NCBI GenBank assembly: GCA_023014365.1
Contig: JAEBUN010000001.1
Coordinates: 2,046,001 to 2,110,000, forward strand
DNA: 64,000 nt
Reading direction: 5' to 3'
Source of the DNA: Lepiota brunneoincarnata
Lineage: Eukaryota; Basidiomycota; Agaricomycetes; Agaricales; Agaricaceae
Within the stretch, counting starts at the first letter, position 1. Every line of letters begins with the position of its first letter. This document shows positions 11,403 to 22,553 of this stretch, piece by piece. The notes under the pieces were generated by a model. The model saw only the letters and a list, made by a program, of their open reading frames with translations. It made no database searches and had not been told where the DNA came from. The position numbers were made by a program, and so were the translations under genes.

Positions 11403-12253
11403 ATCCTCAATGAATTCCACTCCACAGTCTTTGTTGCATTCCCGTGTTCAGCTCTAGCGTACCATCTGCGTCGCATTTATGTGTATCTGTATCATCTGAA
11501 TCCGTGCTACCTTGTGAGCTCAACAGCTCAATGGTCTGAGCTCGATTGATCAGTCGACCGTATATGGCATGCATTACTCAATATGAGGGCATCCGGACGC
11601 AATCACCCTGCAACATTCTTGGACTTCTGACAAGCTACTCATTCCCGGCCCATGCCACCGCCACGCTTGCAGTCGTTCGGGTCATCGACTCATCCGTCAA
11701 TCTCTCAAGATCTATCCCAATCGACTTTCCCAATTGATGACCGTCCTAGCCTTGCCTGGTCCGACTAATTTCGCACACAACTTTCGTCGGGACACTTCTC
11801 ACAGCAGCCGATAGTGGCCAGAAAACCAGCTGGCTCCGTTATTCACGCAATTATCAAGCCCTTCTAATACCATGTCAACTCATACCGCGGTTGGACTAGC
11901 CAGAAACAAGACGGCTCCCACAGGGGCCGCGGTGGCTGGCTGTCCTGGTCCCTGAAGGATGCTGTCCCGGCGATGAATACTAGGAACCCTGCGAAAGAAT
12001 GTAGTGGTCACTGAAGATTCATCCACGGAATGCCGGATTTTCATGGGTAAACAAGGTAAATAGCACTTACCGTCGGCTAAATTTAGCTGCGGCCTGACAA
12101 TATATCACTGTGGTCCGCGACACTCTACAAATCATAGACGCCGCCCCCCTCCTTCCCTCCTTACCAGAGACCCCACCGACTCCAACCTACCATAACTCGT
12201 ACTCTCTTCCATTTTGATCCCCAAGCCGAAGACCGTATAACAACGACTTCAAT
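11403..12253. other. Intergenic between UFD2 and the first DUF6534 gene
   Basis: No gene recognised. The right part, from about 12100, is presumably the promoter and leader of the DUF6534 gene, with pyrimidine-rich tracts such as cccccctccttccctcc near 12145. Confidence 0.5.
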
Positions 12254-14313
12254 ATGAAGGGCCCAGCAGAAATAGCGTGCGTTCGCCCTTCTACCGATTA
12301 GAACTTTAGCTTATTTGATAGTCATGGTCCTATGTTTATTGGTTTCGCATTTAACATCCTCCTATATGGCGTCATGATCACCCAGGTGTATATCTATTTC
12401 ACCACCTACCCAAAGTATGTTCATAATTTAACCGGGTTTGACGCCTAAGAACTCAATTACCGTGATCGATGTTTTAGGGACCGAACATGGATGAAATACT
12501 TCGTATGTTTCGTCTTTACGCTTCGGGATTCATGCTAAGGACCCTTCTTACTTGCAGGTATTCCTCATCTTTGTTGCGGACACAGCCAACGCCATCTTTA
12601 ATACCGTATATCTATACGACTCTCTCATCAAACATTTCGGTAGGTTGTAGTGAAAGCTATTGGACATTCCTGAGGCTAATGGTATAAATCTGCCAGGCGA
12701 TATCGCGTTACTCGGGAAAGCCAACTGGCGTATGTTCTCTCTCTCCCCCGTTTGAAGCCGTCCTGACTCGAAACAGTATTTGCCACAGGTTTGAGAATGC
12801 GCTTCATCAGCGCGAAGACTGATCACTTATGACATCTCCCCTCTGATCAGATCCAGCACTCACGGTGCGTGCGTCCTTGTCTGCGTTTACCATCATGACT
12901 CAAACGATGAGCTGTTCGCATTAGGGCATAATCGCCTCGCTTGTTCAGCTCTTTTTTGCGTGGAGGATCTATGTACTGACAAGAAGTTGGGTCCTAGTTG
13001 CGGTAGTTTGCTGTGCTGCTATTGCCGGTGGAGGTGAGTTTGGGCCTGTCCGTCCCACTATCGGCTCTAATAATGTGTTTATACGCAGTCTCCGGGATTG
13101 TCACCTGCACATGAAGTCATCATTATACCACAATTCACCGACTTCCAGGATTTTCAGGTTAGGTGGATCCACTCGCAGTGCTTCAAGTATTGTTGATCCG
13201 CCATCCAATAGGCCGTCGTGATTGTCTGGCTAGCCTCCGCAAGCGTATGCGACATCATGATCACATCAATTCTGGTTTGGTACCTGTAAGACATTTAATG
13301 AAAATACCGAAGGATTTCGTTGACATGTTTTACAGGGTATGTGGAACAGTGGGTTCCCATAACGTTCGCTCAATGCAGCGCAGAGGAAACATAAGACCGG
13401 CTTCAAAAATTCGGATATGATGATAGACCGTCTTATCCGGCGTGCGTCTCCTGTCCTCCTCCCCGCCTATCTCTAATATTTCCCCTACTTCCAGTTACAG
13501 TGCAAACTGGACTTACTTACTTCGGTAGTGGCCATATTGGACCTGATTACCTTCCTAACAGACGTAAGTGATTTAGAACTAACCTGGCAAAATATTAACA
13601 TTCTTCTGCCATACCATATCAGTCAACAGGAACGTAAGTGTTCAGATCTCAACGAATACACAACACTGGTTTGGAGTTGATCACCTTCCCAGCCACCTGA
13701 TCTTCAACTTTCCTCTTTGCAAGCTGTATACGAACTCACTGATGAGCAGCCTGAATTCGCGTCGGGGATGGAAATATGGAGCTTCGTCAACAGCAAGTGA
13801 GCACCATGGGATGAGTGTAGTCGACTCTGAGAAATCAACCGGTCCCGGTGTATCATCGCATATCGGTGATGACGAGCCTCCGCAAACCACCAACTGGAGA
13901 GCGAGCCAGAACATCGCCCTCCACAACCTTCGTCACAATTGCCATTCTCCTCCCCAGGCTCTCGGTCTAGCAGGCTACAACAAGTTCCCCGTAAGGATCA
14001 TACTATTACATGTCCAGGTTTGATTAAGAGTGTCTCCTAGGTCAATCTCTTCAACCCACGGATTCGAGCGAAAACGTCAAAGCCAGAGGTTCATGTCTTC
14101 GTCGAGTCCCATGAACTACGGGATACTCCTTCATCAAGTAATCCATGCTCTAGTTTGGATGGTAACTTAAAACCAAAGCCTGGAGCAGTGGGAGACATCC
14201 AAGAAATTGGAAATTCTCAAGTCAACTGTGAGGGCACCACGGTCGCTGCTAGCATATATGCGGAGAGCAGCGATACATTCAGCGTACCTGAAAAGTCCAT
14301 TGTCCGAAGCTAG
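12254..14313 (+). CDS. DUF6534-type seven-helix membrane protein, copy 1 (frameshifted)
   Basis: Fungal multi-pass membrane protein of unknown function. Exons encode successive hydrophobic helices: HGPMFIGFAFNILLYGVMI, VFLIFVADTANAIFNTVYL, GIIASLVQLFFAWRIYVLTR, VAVVCCAAIAGGVSGIV, AVVIVWLASASVCDIMITS and LLTSVVAILDLITFL. These are followed by the family hallmark SHLIFNFPLCKLYTNSLMSS (about 13693-13752) and a hydrophilic tail ending with a VHVFVESHEL stretch. Ten or more short introns fit. Two one-base insertions break the frame: the T near 13112, before VIIIPQFTDF, and the A near 13515, between QTGL and LTSVV. The tandem copy downstream lacks the first insertion at the aligned place. It is therefore either a recent pseudogene or affected by sequence errors. 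Confidence 0.8.
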
Positions 14314-14912
14314 ACAGTCGAGGTCTTGTAGCAGGCACGATTGACTGTATTTTTCATTTGGGATAATAGAGTCCGTTGAGACCTCCGGCCGGCGGCGGAG
14401 GGCTGTGTGCTCGAGGTCGTCCCTGGGAGAGCTCCACCTTCGACGCTAGCCGTACGCCACTTGTTGTCGACTTGTAGGTCGACGCATGCCCGACTTTCCC
14501 TGCCACCCTTCTTAGCTTCAGGTTTCAGGGCCATGATGCTTCCAGTGCCTCAGACTCGGAAAACCTCTTCTATTCAAGGGCACCTTCGAAAATGCCGCGA
14601 GGCCTGGATAAGGGAACGAGGATGAAGAGTGCCCTGTTAACTCCCCGCGATCTGTGTGGCTGAATAACACGGTCCGATATTCAACGCCGCCGCCGCTTTT
14701 CCCTCGTCTGACACGCTGCTAATTGCTCAATATCCGCTACTTGACAAGACCTAATTTGAAGGGTACAGTATCCACGCCATGACTTGAGGGCGTCCCGATA
14801 GCGGGCACACTTTCATTTACATACAAAAGCTGCCAGGATAACTCAGGGAAATAGTGTCTACCTGTCAGGCCCTCTCTCTCTCTCTCCTCCAGATACAGCA
14901 ACCCCATTCAGC
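14314..14912. other. Spacer between the two DUF6534 genes
   Basis: No gene recognised; short ORFs only. A (CT)n tract at 14871-14886 lies just upstream of the second copy's ATG. Confidence 0.5.
14871..14886 (+). repeat. (CT)n simple repeat
   Basis: Uninterrupted CT dinucleotides about 27 bases upstream of the ATG at 14913. Pyrimidine tracts are common in the leaders of fungal genes. Confidence 0.8.
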
Positions 14913-16758
14913 ATGGCACTCAATAGCGCCGGGATAGTGTATGTGTGGTCGCCTCTCTGCAGATCTGAGACTCACCGGCAATTTTTGCGAATAGTCACGG
15001 ACCGATGTTTCTTGGAACAGCCTTTAACGTATTGCTCTATGGGATCTCAATTACTCAGACCTACCTATATCTGGTCAGTTTCAAGAGGTATATTTCCTAA
15101 TCTAAGCATTTGCGGGACATATATCGAGACACATCCAGTGATAGGTGGTTCATTAAATATTTTGCAAGCTATAGCATCGACTTTCATGCAATTCAGCCGC
15201 TGAGCCCGCATGGATAGGTTTATTTCTTATTCGTTGCGGACACTGTTCACACGATCTTCACACTTGCGTATATGTATGATTCTTTGATCACAAGATTTGG
15301 TAGGGAACCACTTATTCAATCCTAGATTGCCGCTTATGCCCTTCAATTGCAGGTGATATTGAAAATATACAAGTAGCGGACTGGGTTTTCGCTACAGGTC
15401 TGTATCTCTTCGTTTCTGGATCCACAATATCTTTTGCTTAGATTTTCACAGACCCTGCTTTGACCGTACGTTCACAAACCTTTTCCATGGGCGTCATACC
15501 ATTTGACCCCCAGGGTGTCATCGGCGGGGTCGTACAAGCCTTCTTTGCCTGGAGAGTCAACGTTCTGACCCGCAACATGTTTCTCTCACTGTCCATTTTG
15601 CTCTGCTCGGTTGTTTCGTTCCGTGAGTTCTCCAGTGACTTTCCTCTTTGTCGCAGTGTTTGGTCTCTGATAGTTCGCATACAGTCATGGGTATCGCCAC
15701 TGCCGTAGCTATCTCCTTTGTACCCAAGTTCACGGAGTTTCAGAGGTTTAGGATTGTTGTCATCCTCTGTACGTCGGTCAGTGCGTAAACTAAGCTTTGC
15801 GATTAACCGGCTTGTTCCAGGGCTGGGGTCATCCTCTATCGCAGATGTTGTAATCACGTCAACGATGGTGTTGTATCTGGTTAGCCAATTAATCTATTAG
15901 TGCAATTGCAATACTAACGAGCTCGGCAGCGGAGGCACAGAACTGGCTTTTCACAAACGGACAGCCAGATTGATAGGATAATTCAGAGGTGGGATCATCC
16001 TATCATACGACCACTGGGGACTGAGGTTCTTTTTATCTATATAGTGACCATGCACACAGGTTTGCCCACTCTTTCCAGTTCAACCTCTCTAGAGCTTAGG
16101 GGCCCCTACCAAAGGAATGGCAACAGCGTTATGGGCGTAAGCACTCTTTATCTACCAGTCGACCCACACCTCAACTGAATCGAACCCAGTCTTATCGACC
16201 TGATCTTGTATCTTTCCAGCGTAAGCCTGCCTCCAACATTCCTCCTCACTCGTCGACTTACATTCCGTTACCATCTTAAAGCCGTCGGGAAAGTAAGAGT
16301 CACACATTTTTCTGACTTTCATTGGAGTCTTACGCCCACACGGCTCTCAGTCATCTGTTCTTTAATTTCTGCCTCTCCAAGTTATACACGAATTCCCTCA
16401 TGAGCAGTCTTAACTCTCGTGGGGGGTGGAAATATAACGAAGACAGTGATGTTCCCCTTTCGTTCGATCACAAACGAGTATGCTGCGCCTCTCCATGTTG
16501 TCAGAATGGTCCGTGCTAATCCTTGTCACAACAGTCTGCTGCAAACCTCCAATCAAACTCGGTCGCAGTTAAACGACAAGAGGTACTACCAGCGAGTAAA
16601 TCGCCTTGTTTGGCCGAGAGATGCTCAACCATGTATAGGTCTTTGTCCACGTCGAGTCGCATGAAATGGTCAACCCTGCCCTCAAGGCCGATGAAAGGAT
16701 CTATGAGGACATCACGAGCAATTTTGACACTGAGTCCAAGAGGAGTATCCCTGTTTGA
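14913..16758 (+). CDS. DUF6534-type seven-helix membrane protein, copy 2
   Basis: Tandem paralogue of the gene at 12254, in the same orientation. The exon order is the same: HGPMFLGTAFNVLLYGISIT, FLFVADTVHTIFTLAYMYDS, FATDPALTGVIGGVVQAFFA, SFVPKFTEFQRFRIVVIL, SSSIADVVITSTMVLYL, RRHRTGFSQTDSQIDRII and SLIDLILYLSS. The hallmark LYTNSLMSSLNSRGGWKY follows (about 16381-16435), with a tail containing VFVHVESHEMVNPALKADER. The stop is at 16756-16758. The stretch 16040-16200, between TMHTGLPT and SLIDLILYL, is hard to splice and may contain an extra intron or damage. Like copy 1 it is presumably a multi-pass membrane protein; ligand and role are unknown. Confidence 0.72.
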
Positions 16759-16928
16759 TGCCAGGAGTAATCAAATTCTGTGTTATCATCCGCTGGTGTG
16801 AATACCCAGCGCACGACTGCTATCGAAGGGCTCCCGTTCGTTTCCAACGATATATGTGCATGTATTCTCAGCTAGTACAAACAATCTACAATCTTCCCGA
16901 CGGCTGAGTCGAGGTTGTTACTGATAAA

Positions 16929-19900
16929 TTAATTCGCCTTTCCAACAAATTGGTCGAACCAACGGAAGACTTCATAGTGCCATTTGATGCTGCAAGAAAA
17001 TAAAAAGCTTCAGCGGTCGGGTCTGTGGCGAGAAATTGGATTATCTTGCCTATTACCGTGGTTCAGAACCCAATGATTCTCATCTGGGAATATGACCAGA
17101 CGGCTCGGAATCCCGAGCCTAGCAATAAGGAGTGTATCAGAGACACACGACAGAACTATGGACTAAGATGGGCAACTCACTGCTGAAGAGCGTGGAAAGC
17201 GGAAATACTCTCAGTCTCAGGGAGACGGAAGTCCTTGCTTCCATGGATCAAGAGCTGTGGCGTGCTCCATTTGTGGACAAAGTTAGACGGACTATATCTG
17301 CAGGATGTCGAAGAATGCTGATAGTTAATTTCCTGGTCGCGGGGTCGAGAATGGAAAACGTTAGACAGACTTGGTTGATAGCTTCTTGCTCTTTTCATCC
17401 CAAGGCCTTCACACGGCACCCCGATCAGCATCTTAGCACAAAATCGAGCGAGAACGCCACCTAAGAGCTTACCTGCCACCCCACTCGTGATTAAACTAGG
17501 GAGAGAAACAAAAAGGCCGGGTGAGCTTCTTGCGAAAGGTAGGGTAGTGTGGGTTGTGGATAATGAAACTTACGAAGAAGAGCTCGTCAGTAGAAAAGCC
17601 GTTGTACGCCGAATCGAATACACTGTCGTGTGCGATGAGTGCCTATATAGAGGGGTGGGATCGAATTAGACTCTTTGGGGGATAAATGTAGCAGCTACTT
17701 ACTTTGAAACCGAAGCCCATTTCGGGGTGGCCTTGGATCCAACTGTTATTGAGATCATCAGTGGAAGTGCACAGCAGGGTAAAATGAAAAGAGCTGACTT
17801 GATTGCATAGCCTCCCCAGCTTGCACCAGCGGCGACTGCGCGATCTGGATCGATCTGTGGGGGTGCGTTCACACATAGTCATATAATGACGGAGAGACAA
17901 TGAAGACATACCTCGGGATATTTGTCGAGCGCATATTTCCATCCGTTGATGAGGTCCACGAAGGGCTTTCCGCCCCAATCTTCTTTGATAGCGTCGGTAA
18001 ACTCTGGCCAAAGTAATTAGCTCCCAAATGATTTAGCGATCCAGCCAATCTACGCACCTTGACCAAAGGTGGTGCTTCCCGTTGGGTTAATAGCAATAAC
18101 AAAGTAGCCTTGTCCAGTGAAAACTACCACAGTATGTTATGCTAGGTTTCGATTTTTCCCTTCGCATAGGAAAATTACGCACCATTAGGGTTCCACCTCG
18201 TCGACCACTGATCCTCCCAGGCGCCCTGTGGCCCACCGTGAATCAAACACACAACAGGCCACTTTTTCTTATCTCCTTCCTGCCACCCTCTGGGCTTCAG
18301 AGCCCATCCATGCACATTCTTATCATTCGCACCCTTAAACCAGAATTCTTCTCCAATACTCAACCCCCTACCCCTTAATGATGCTTCGGTAAAGTGTGTT
18401 AGCTGTTGGGTATCGCCCTTGAGCTGGCTGTTCTGGTTTAGATCCGAAAGATACCGAGGGAGATGCTGTATGAGGAAGACGTCATTAGGGGAGGTCAGGG
18501 AAGACCTAGTGAAGAGGAGCCGGCCAGGAAGGAGTGGATGGATGTCGGATGCTGCACCTGTTGAAGTAAGTGCAATGGGTGTAGCGTAGATTTCATCGAG
18601 ATCAGGGTTGGTGAGAGAGTGAGAGGGTGTCTGTGGGAGAGGCAGGTAGAATATCTTGGTTTTGGCTTCGTCTCCAGCAGTGAAGTAGATGAAGGTGCCT
18701 TCTGGACTGAACTGGGGGATTCGGTGCTGAATGATATGGAAGAGGATGAAATAAAAAAAACATACAGCGAGAGACTCAGGAGAACGGTCCCATTTCTGGG
18801 TGAGAGTGTACCTGACGTTTACGTTTAAATCGTAGATGACAATCTTCGCCCTGTCACTCTCATATCCGTCCTCATCAAGTTCGAGCCAGGCGACTTTGTC
18901 CCCTTGCTGGTTGAAGACGGGGCTATGAGTGGCGCCTTGTTTGCCTGACGTCAATTCCCTCGGTTTGTGCTCGCCTTTGATGTCGACAATATAGACCTGG
19001 CGGGTCCACTTTATTACATGTGCAATTCTCGAACAACATTTACTCACATTCTGTTTGGTATGCCACGCTTCGGGAAGGTGAGGGTCCTTAGTAGTATACA
19101 CAATATGGGTTGAGGATACGTCAAAGTCGTCCGTGCCGCCGAATGGCTCAACGGGAGAATGCTTCGGCAAATCGTCAATAAGGAGCCAAAGACACACAGA
19201 ATCCAAGCACGTACATGGTAGGTTCCCTTCAATGGACTGTAAAAATGGCCTCCATAAACCCACTTCCTGTCCGGGTCCAGCGCAAGGGAGACACTAAACA
19301 GCGCTGTCCTCTTCTTTCCCACCCAAGCGTCCCAATGCCTGACATAAGTACTATCATACACAAAGGCAGAGTTCCCGCGGTTCTCCCATGCTTCGTCTTG
19401 CTCTTTAACAGAGGTCAAGTTCCCATCGTCATACACGTAATCTGAGAATATCAAGTGGCGGGAGTGGGGGTTGTATCGGAAGTTGGTCGCGGTTTTGGTG
19501 GGGATTGTACCAATGAGCGTGGGCTCGGAGGAGATTTGGAAAGGGCCGAGGGAGGTAGTTCCGGTGCTGTATGAGCCTTGGATATCGAGGGCGTAGAGTT
19601 CAAGGTTGTCTTCGCCTTCGATGACTTGGCCGAGGGTTGCTCCGCTGAGCCAGAAAAACTCCCCGCCTTTGGGCAACTACATGATAGGTCAGACTGGCAT
19701 TTGGAGCATACAACGGGTACGCTGCGCACGGGGATTTCGATAGACTGGAAGCTAGATTCTAGAGGGAGGACGACGAGAGACTTGTGGTTCCTGTATCCTG
19801 TTGAACATCCGCAGCACGCTGAGCGGCGACGCGTCGGGAGACGGGACTCACTTTTTGGCGTCGAAGCTGTACTTGCTGATGGTCACAAAGGCTAAATCAC

Positions 19901-20122
19901 CTGCAGCATTGGGCACGGCGCCAGAAGGACGTTCGAGGGAGACCTGAGCGGGATTAGAGGTGACTCCAGAGTGACCTTGGCGAAACCTACGAGATCGTTG
20001 GGTGAGAGGACGTCTGGACCGGTCTTGAACGCAAACTGAGGCATTACGGAAGATACTGGTTTATCAATCGATGATAAGGGCATCTGGGCAGCCAGACCCC
20101 AGATTCCAAAAGGAAACCGCAT
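16929..20122 (-). CDS. DPP5: Dipeptidyl-peptidase V-like serine peptidase (family S9)
   Basis: Prolyl-oligopeptidase-type exopeptidase. The N-terminus MRFPFGIWGLAAQMPL leads to TGPDVLSPNDL and, across a 45-bp intron, to VSLERPSGAVPNAAGDLAFV. The beta-propeller half includes KGGEFFWLSGATLGQV and DDFDVSSTHIVYTTKDP. The alpha/beta-hydrolase half has VVCLIHGGPQGAWEDQWSTR, the nucleophile motif GASWGGYA (about 17800-17830), the acid in LLIHGSKDFRLPETES (about 17215-17270) and the catalytic His in PDENHWVLNHG (about 17045-17080). It ends KWHYEVFRWFDQFVGKAN. All three catalytic residues are present. About a dozen small introns fit and the frame stays open throughout. The start is the ATG opening the hydrophobic leader, which could be a signal peptide. 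It lies 58 bases downstream of the MRT4 stop on the same strand. Confidence 0.85.
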
Positions 20123-20141
20123 GGTAGGCGAATCCAAAGAA

Positions 20142-20160
20142 GTGTGTGTGTGTGTATGTG
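20142..20160 (+). repeat. (GT)n simple repeat
   Basis: GT dinucleotides with one A interruption, in the short spacer between the MRT4 stop and the DPP5 start. Confidence 0.8.
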
Positions 20161-20180
20161 CAAATATATACACTCTATGT

Positions 20181-21147
20181 TTATTCGCTCATATTCTCCT
20201 CGTCCTCACCACCCTGCTCGTCCTTAGGTATACCGCTATTCTCTATCTGCACAACCTCTCCGCTCACAGAGTCCCATCGACACAGCAGACCCACACGGAA
20301 CACCACCATCCGTTCTCCAATCAATTTCAGCAGCTGGGCCTGTTCGCTCGTGAGTGGTTTGCCTTTGTCGCATATTTTGTGCGGTGTATTCAATGTCGGT
20401 ACGCCCTTGTTCATGTGCGTTGTGAGACCGAGCTTCCGCAGTTGAGGCTCCTCGTTGTGGGGAAATGGCTCTGGAGGATCGGAATATATCCTCATCACTG
20501 GTCCTGCAGGTAGGATCACCGTTCGGCTTGCGAGGTTGCCTGCCCGGGCAAAGTCTGGTCGTTTAAAGCTGGCGAACCATTCGATAACCTCCTGTGGTTC
20601 TGTGTCTGTGAACATGATCCCCACTTGGCCTTTTATTTGCTAATCTGGAATCAGATGCCGAAGGCTGCTTAGCACCTTGGGAAACGCACTTTTGCGAGTC
20701 TGTGAATCCCTACTTTGTGTTCCTCCTCTGCGGTTGTACCTAAAGCTTTTGCCATGACCTTCCCCTTCCCAAAAAATATTCGTGCCGAGCTGATGCTCGA
20801 AGCTTAGAACTTTTCGTAAGTTCACCGTCCAAAAATTTGATTCGCTCACCCCTTCCAGAGTTGCCGCACAGTCGTCAGATGTGAATTCCGGATGTTACCA
20901 ACTTCGAACAACCAGCAGTATCTCCACTTTTCTATATTTTCCTGTAGCTGTTGGTCTGGTGTGTCAGCCCCGATCAAAGGCAATAAGTGTATGTCCAACA
21001 GACCCCATTCATCAGCGAGCTTTTGTGTTCCTTGCTCTTTTTCGTAACCTGGGTCAATGACACTGGTAATTTTCCTTTTAGCTAAGGCTCTCGGGCGAGA
21101 CTTTAAGAGGCGAACTGACCAAGTTTGGAGCGTTTTGACTTTGGCAT
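20181..21147 (-). CDS. MRT4: Ribosome assembly factor MRT4 (P0-like)
   Basis: Nucleolar and nuclear 60S assembly factor, a paralogue of the ribosomal stalk protein P0 that holds its place on pre-60S particles. Exons read MPKSKRSKL, then VSLTQVTKKSKEHKSSLMN, LQENIEKWRYCWLFEVGNIR and NSHLTTVRQLWK. These are followed by ARIFFGKGKVMAKALG with GTTAEEEHKVGIHRLAK, QIKGQVGIMFTDTEPQEVIE, DFARAGNLASRTVILPAGPV and EPQLRKLGLTTHMNKGVPTL, with an acidic C-terminal tail (DEQGGEDEENMSE). Introns are about 45-65 bp with normal signals and the frame is intact. Length (about 240 residues) is usual. It is divergent from the deoxyhypusine hydroxylase gene, with only 92 bases between the two ATGs. Confidence 0.92.
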
Positions 21148-21239
21148 GGTGGATGGGAAAGATACCGAATTGGAAGTCCGCGTCAAAAAAAAAAAGGGGC
21201 AAATAAATGTGACGATCAGTGACTTATCGTAATCTCTTA
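21148..21239. promoter_or_regulatory. 92-bp shared bidirectional promoter (MRT4 / DOHH)
   Basis: The whole interval between two divergent start codons. It contains an A-run (about 21185-21195) and no obvious TATA box. Both leaders and both core promoters must fit here unless they extend into the neighbouring coding sequence. Inference from gene positions. Confidence 0.6.
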
Positions 21240-22469
21240 ATGGCCCTCACTGTCTCCCCCGTCCAGCTCGATTCCCTCGAGGATTCGCTTCTGAATCGCT
21301 CAGGAAACATACCTCTGCACAACAGGTTTCGTTCTCTTTTTACGCTCAAGTCTCTCAAGAACGAGGATGCCGTGCGGATAATATCCAAAGGTGTTGTAGA
21401 ATTCAATTTAGATAAAGTGAATTAGCAGTGATTATCGCCCAGGTTTTGCTGACGATTCCGCACTGCTCAAACACGAGCTTGCGTACTGCCTGGGCCAAAT
21501 GAAGCTGACCGCCGCTCTTCCTACACTGGAGTCGGTGCTAAGGAACACGGCTGAGGATCCTATGGTCAGGCATGAGGTCAGTCAGCCCTAATTTTTGGTC
21601 TGATCACCTGTGGACGAGTTTCAAGGCTGCAGAAGCCATGGGTGCCATCTCGACTTCTGCTTCTCTCCCAGTCCTCAAAGAGTATTTGAACGATCCCAAC
21701 CGGAGCGTACGCGAAACTTGCGAAATTGCCATTGCCAAAATTGAATGGGACCATTCTGAGGAGGGCCAGAAGCATAAACCAAAAGTAACATCACTGGGAG
21801 ATACCCCGTAAAGTCCTTACTTTTCCTATTTACCTGGTCATTCACTGAAGCGCATAGTCTGTATACCTCGATAGATCCCGCTCCAGCAACCTCCGGCCTC
21901 CTCTCGGGCGCACCCAAACCCGAAACTGTGACCGACGACCAAATTTCCGCCCTCCAAAGGGACCTTACAAATACCGGTCTCTCGCTTTTTGAACGTTATC
22001 GCGCGATGTTCGCCCTCAGAAATATAGGCACACCCACTGCTGTCGGTGCACTCGCATCAGGCTTTTCAGACGACAGCGCGCTGTTCAAGTAATCATTCAC
22101 GATCACATCATGTCTACTGGAACTATTAACTGTTCTCGTAGACATGAGATCGCCTTCATTTTCGGCCAGATGCTCTCTCCACACTCTGTTCCCTTCCTGA
22201 TCAAAGTCCTGGAAAACGCTCAAGAGTCAGACATGGTCCGGCATGAGGCGGCGGAAGCACTCGGTGGTATTGCGACCCCTGAGGTCTTGCCTCATCTTAG
22301 GAAATGGCTCGTGAGGGAAGATGCGCCTCGGGTTGTTCGGGAGAGCTGTCAAGTTGCCCTTGATATGTGGGAGGTATGTAGTATGTCTTTGATGCAAGCC
22401 AGGGAAACTGACGATCATAAGTACGAGAATTCGGCTGAATTTCAGTATGCTAATGGGTTGACAAATTAA
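21240..22469 (+). CDS. LIA1: Deoxyhypusine hydroxylase (HEAT-repeat, di-iron)
   Basis: Second enzyme of hypusine synthesis on eIF5A. It hydroxylates the deoxyhypusine side chain using a di-iron centre held by His-Glu pairs in HEAT-like repeats. All four HE motifs are visible after splicing: [12 protein letters not shown] and [10 protein letters not shown] in the first half, [12 protein letters not shown] and [11 protein letters not shown] in the second. The two halves are internal duplicates, as the family requires. Five introns fit: after ISK, within the first RHEA, after GDTP, before the second KHE (22089-22140 region) and after DMW. The C-terminus is [13 protein letters not shown]. Roughly 325 residues, normal length, frame intact. 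The start ATG is at 21240; the in-frame GTG at 21219 was not used. Also known as DOHH. Confidence 0.93.
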
Positions 22470-22553
22470 TGTTTTATTTTATTACATCTATTTTCAAAAA
22501 TAGATTACGTGATCGCAAAAAATCAGTTTCCCAATCACGCTTTGGAGGGGTCG

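Noticed and set aside
17132..17464. 110-codon plus-strand ORF
   Set aside because: It overlaps the 3' exons of the S9 peptidase, which carry the catalytic Asp region on the minus strand.
19900..20000. Apparent frameshift near the start of the S9 peptidase
   Set aside because: A 45-bp intron with a gtaggt donor and a ctcag acceptor joins SPNDL to VSLERPSG in frame.
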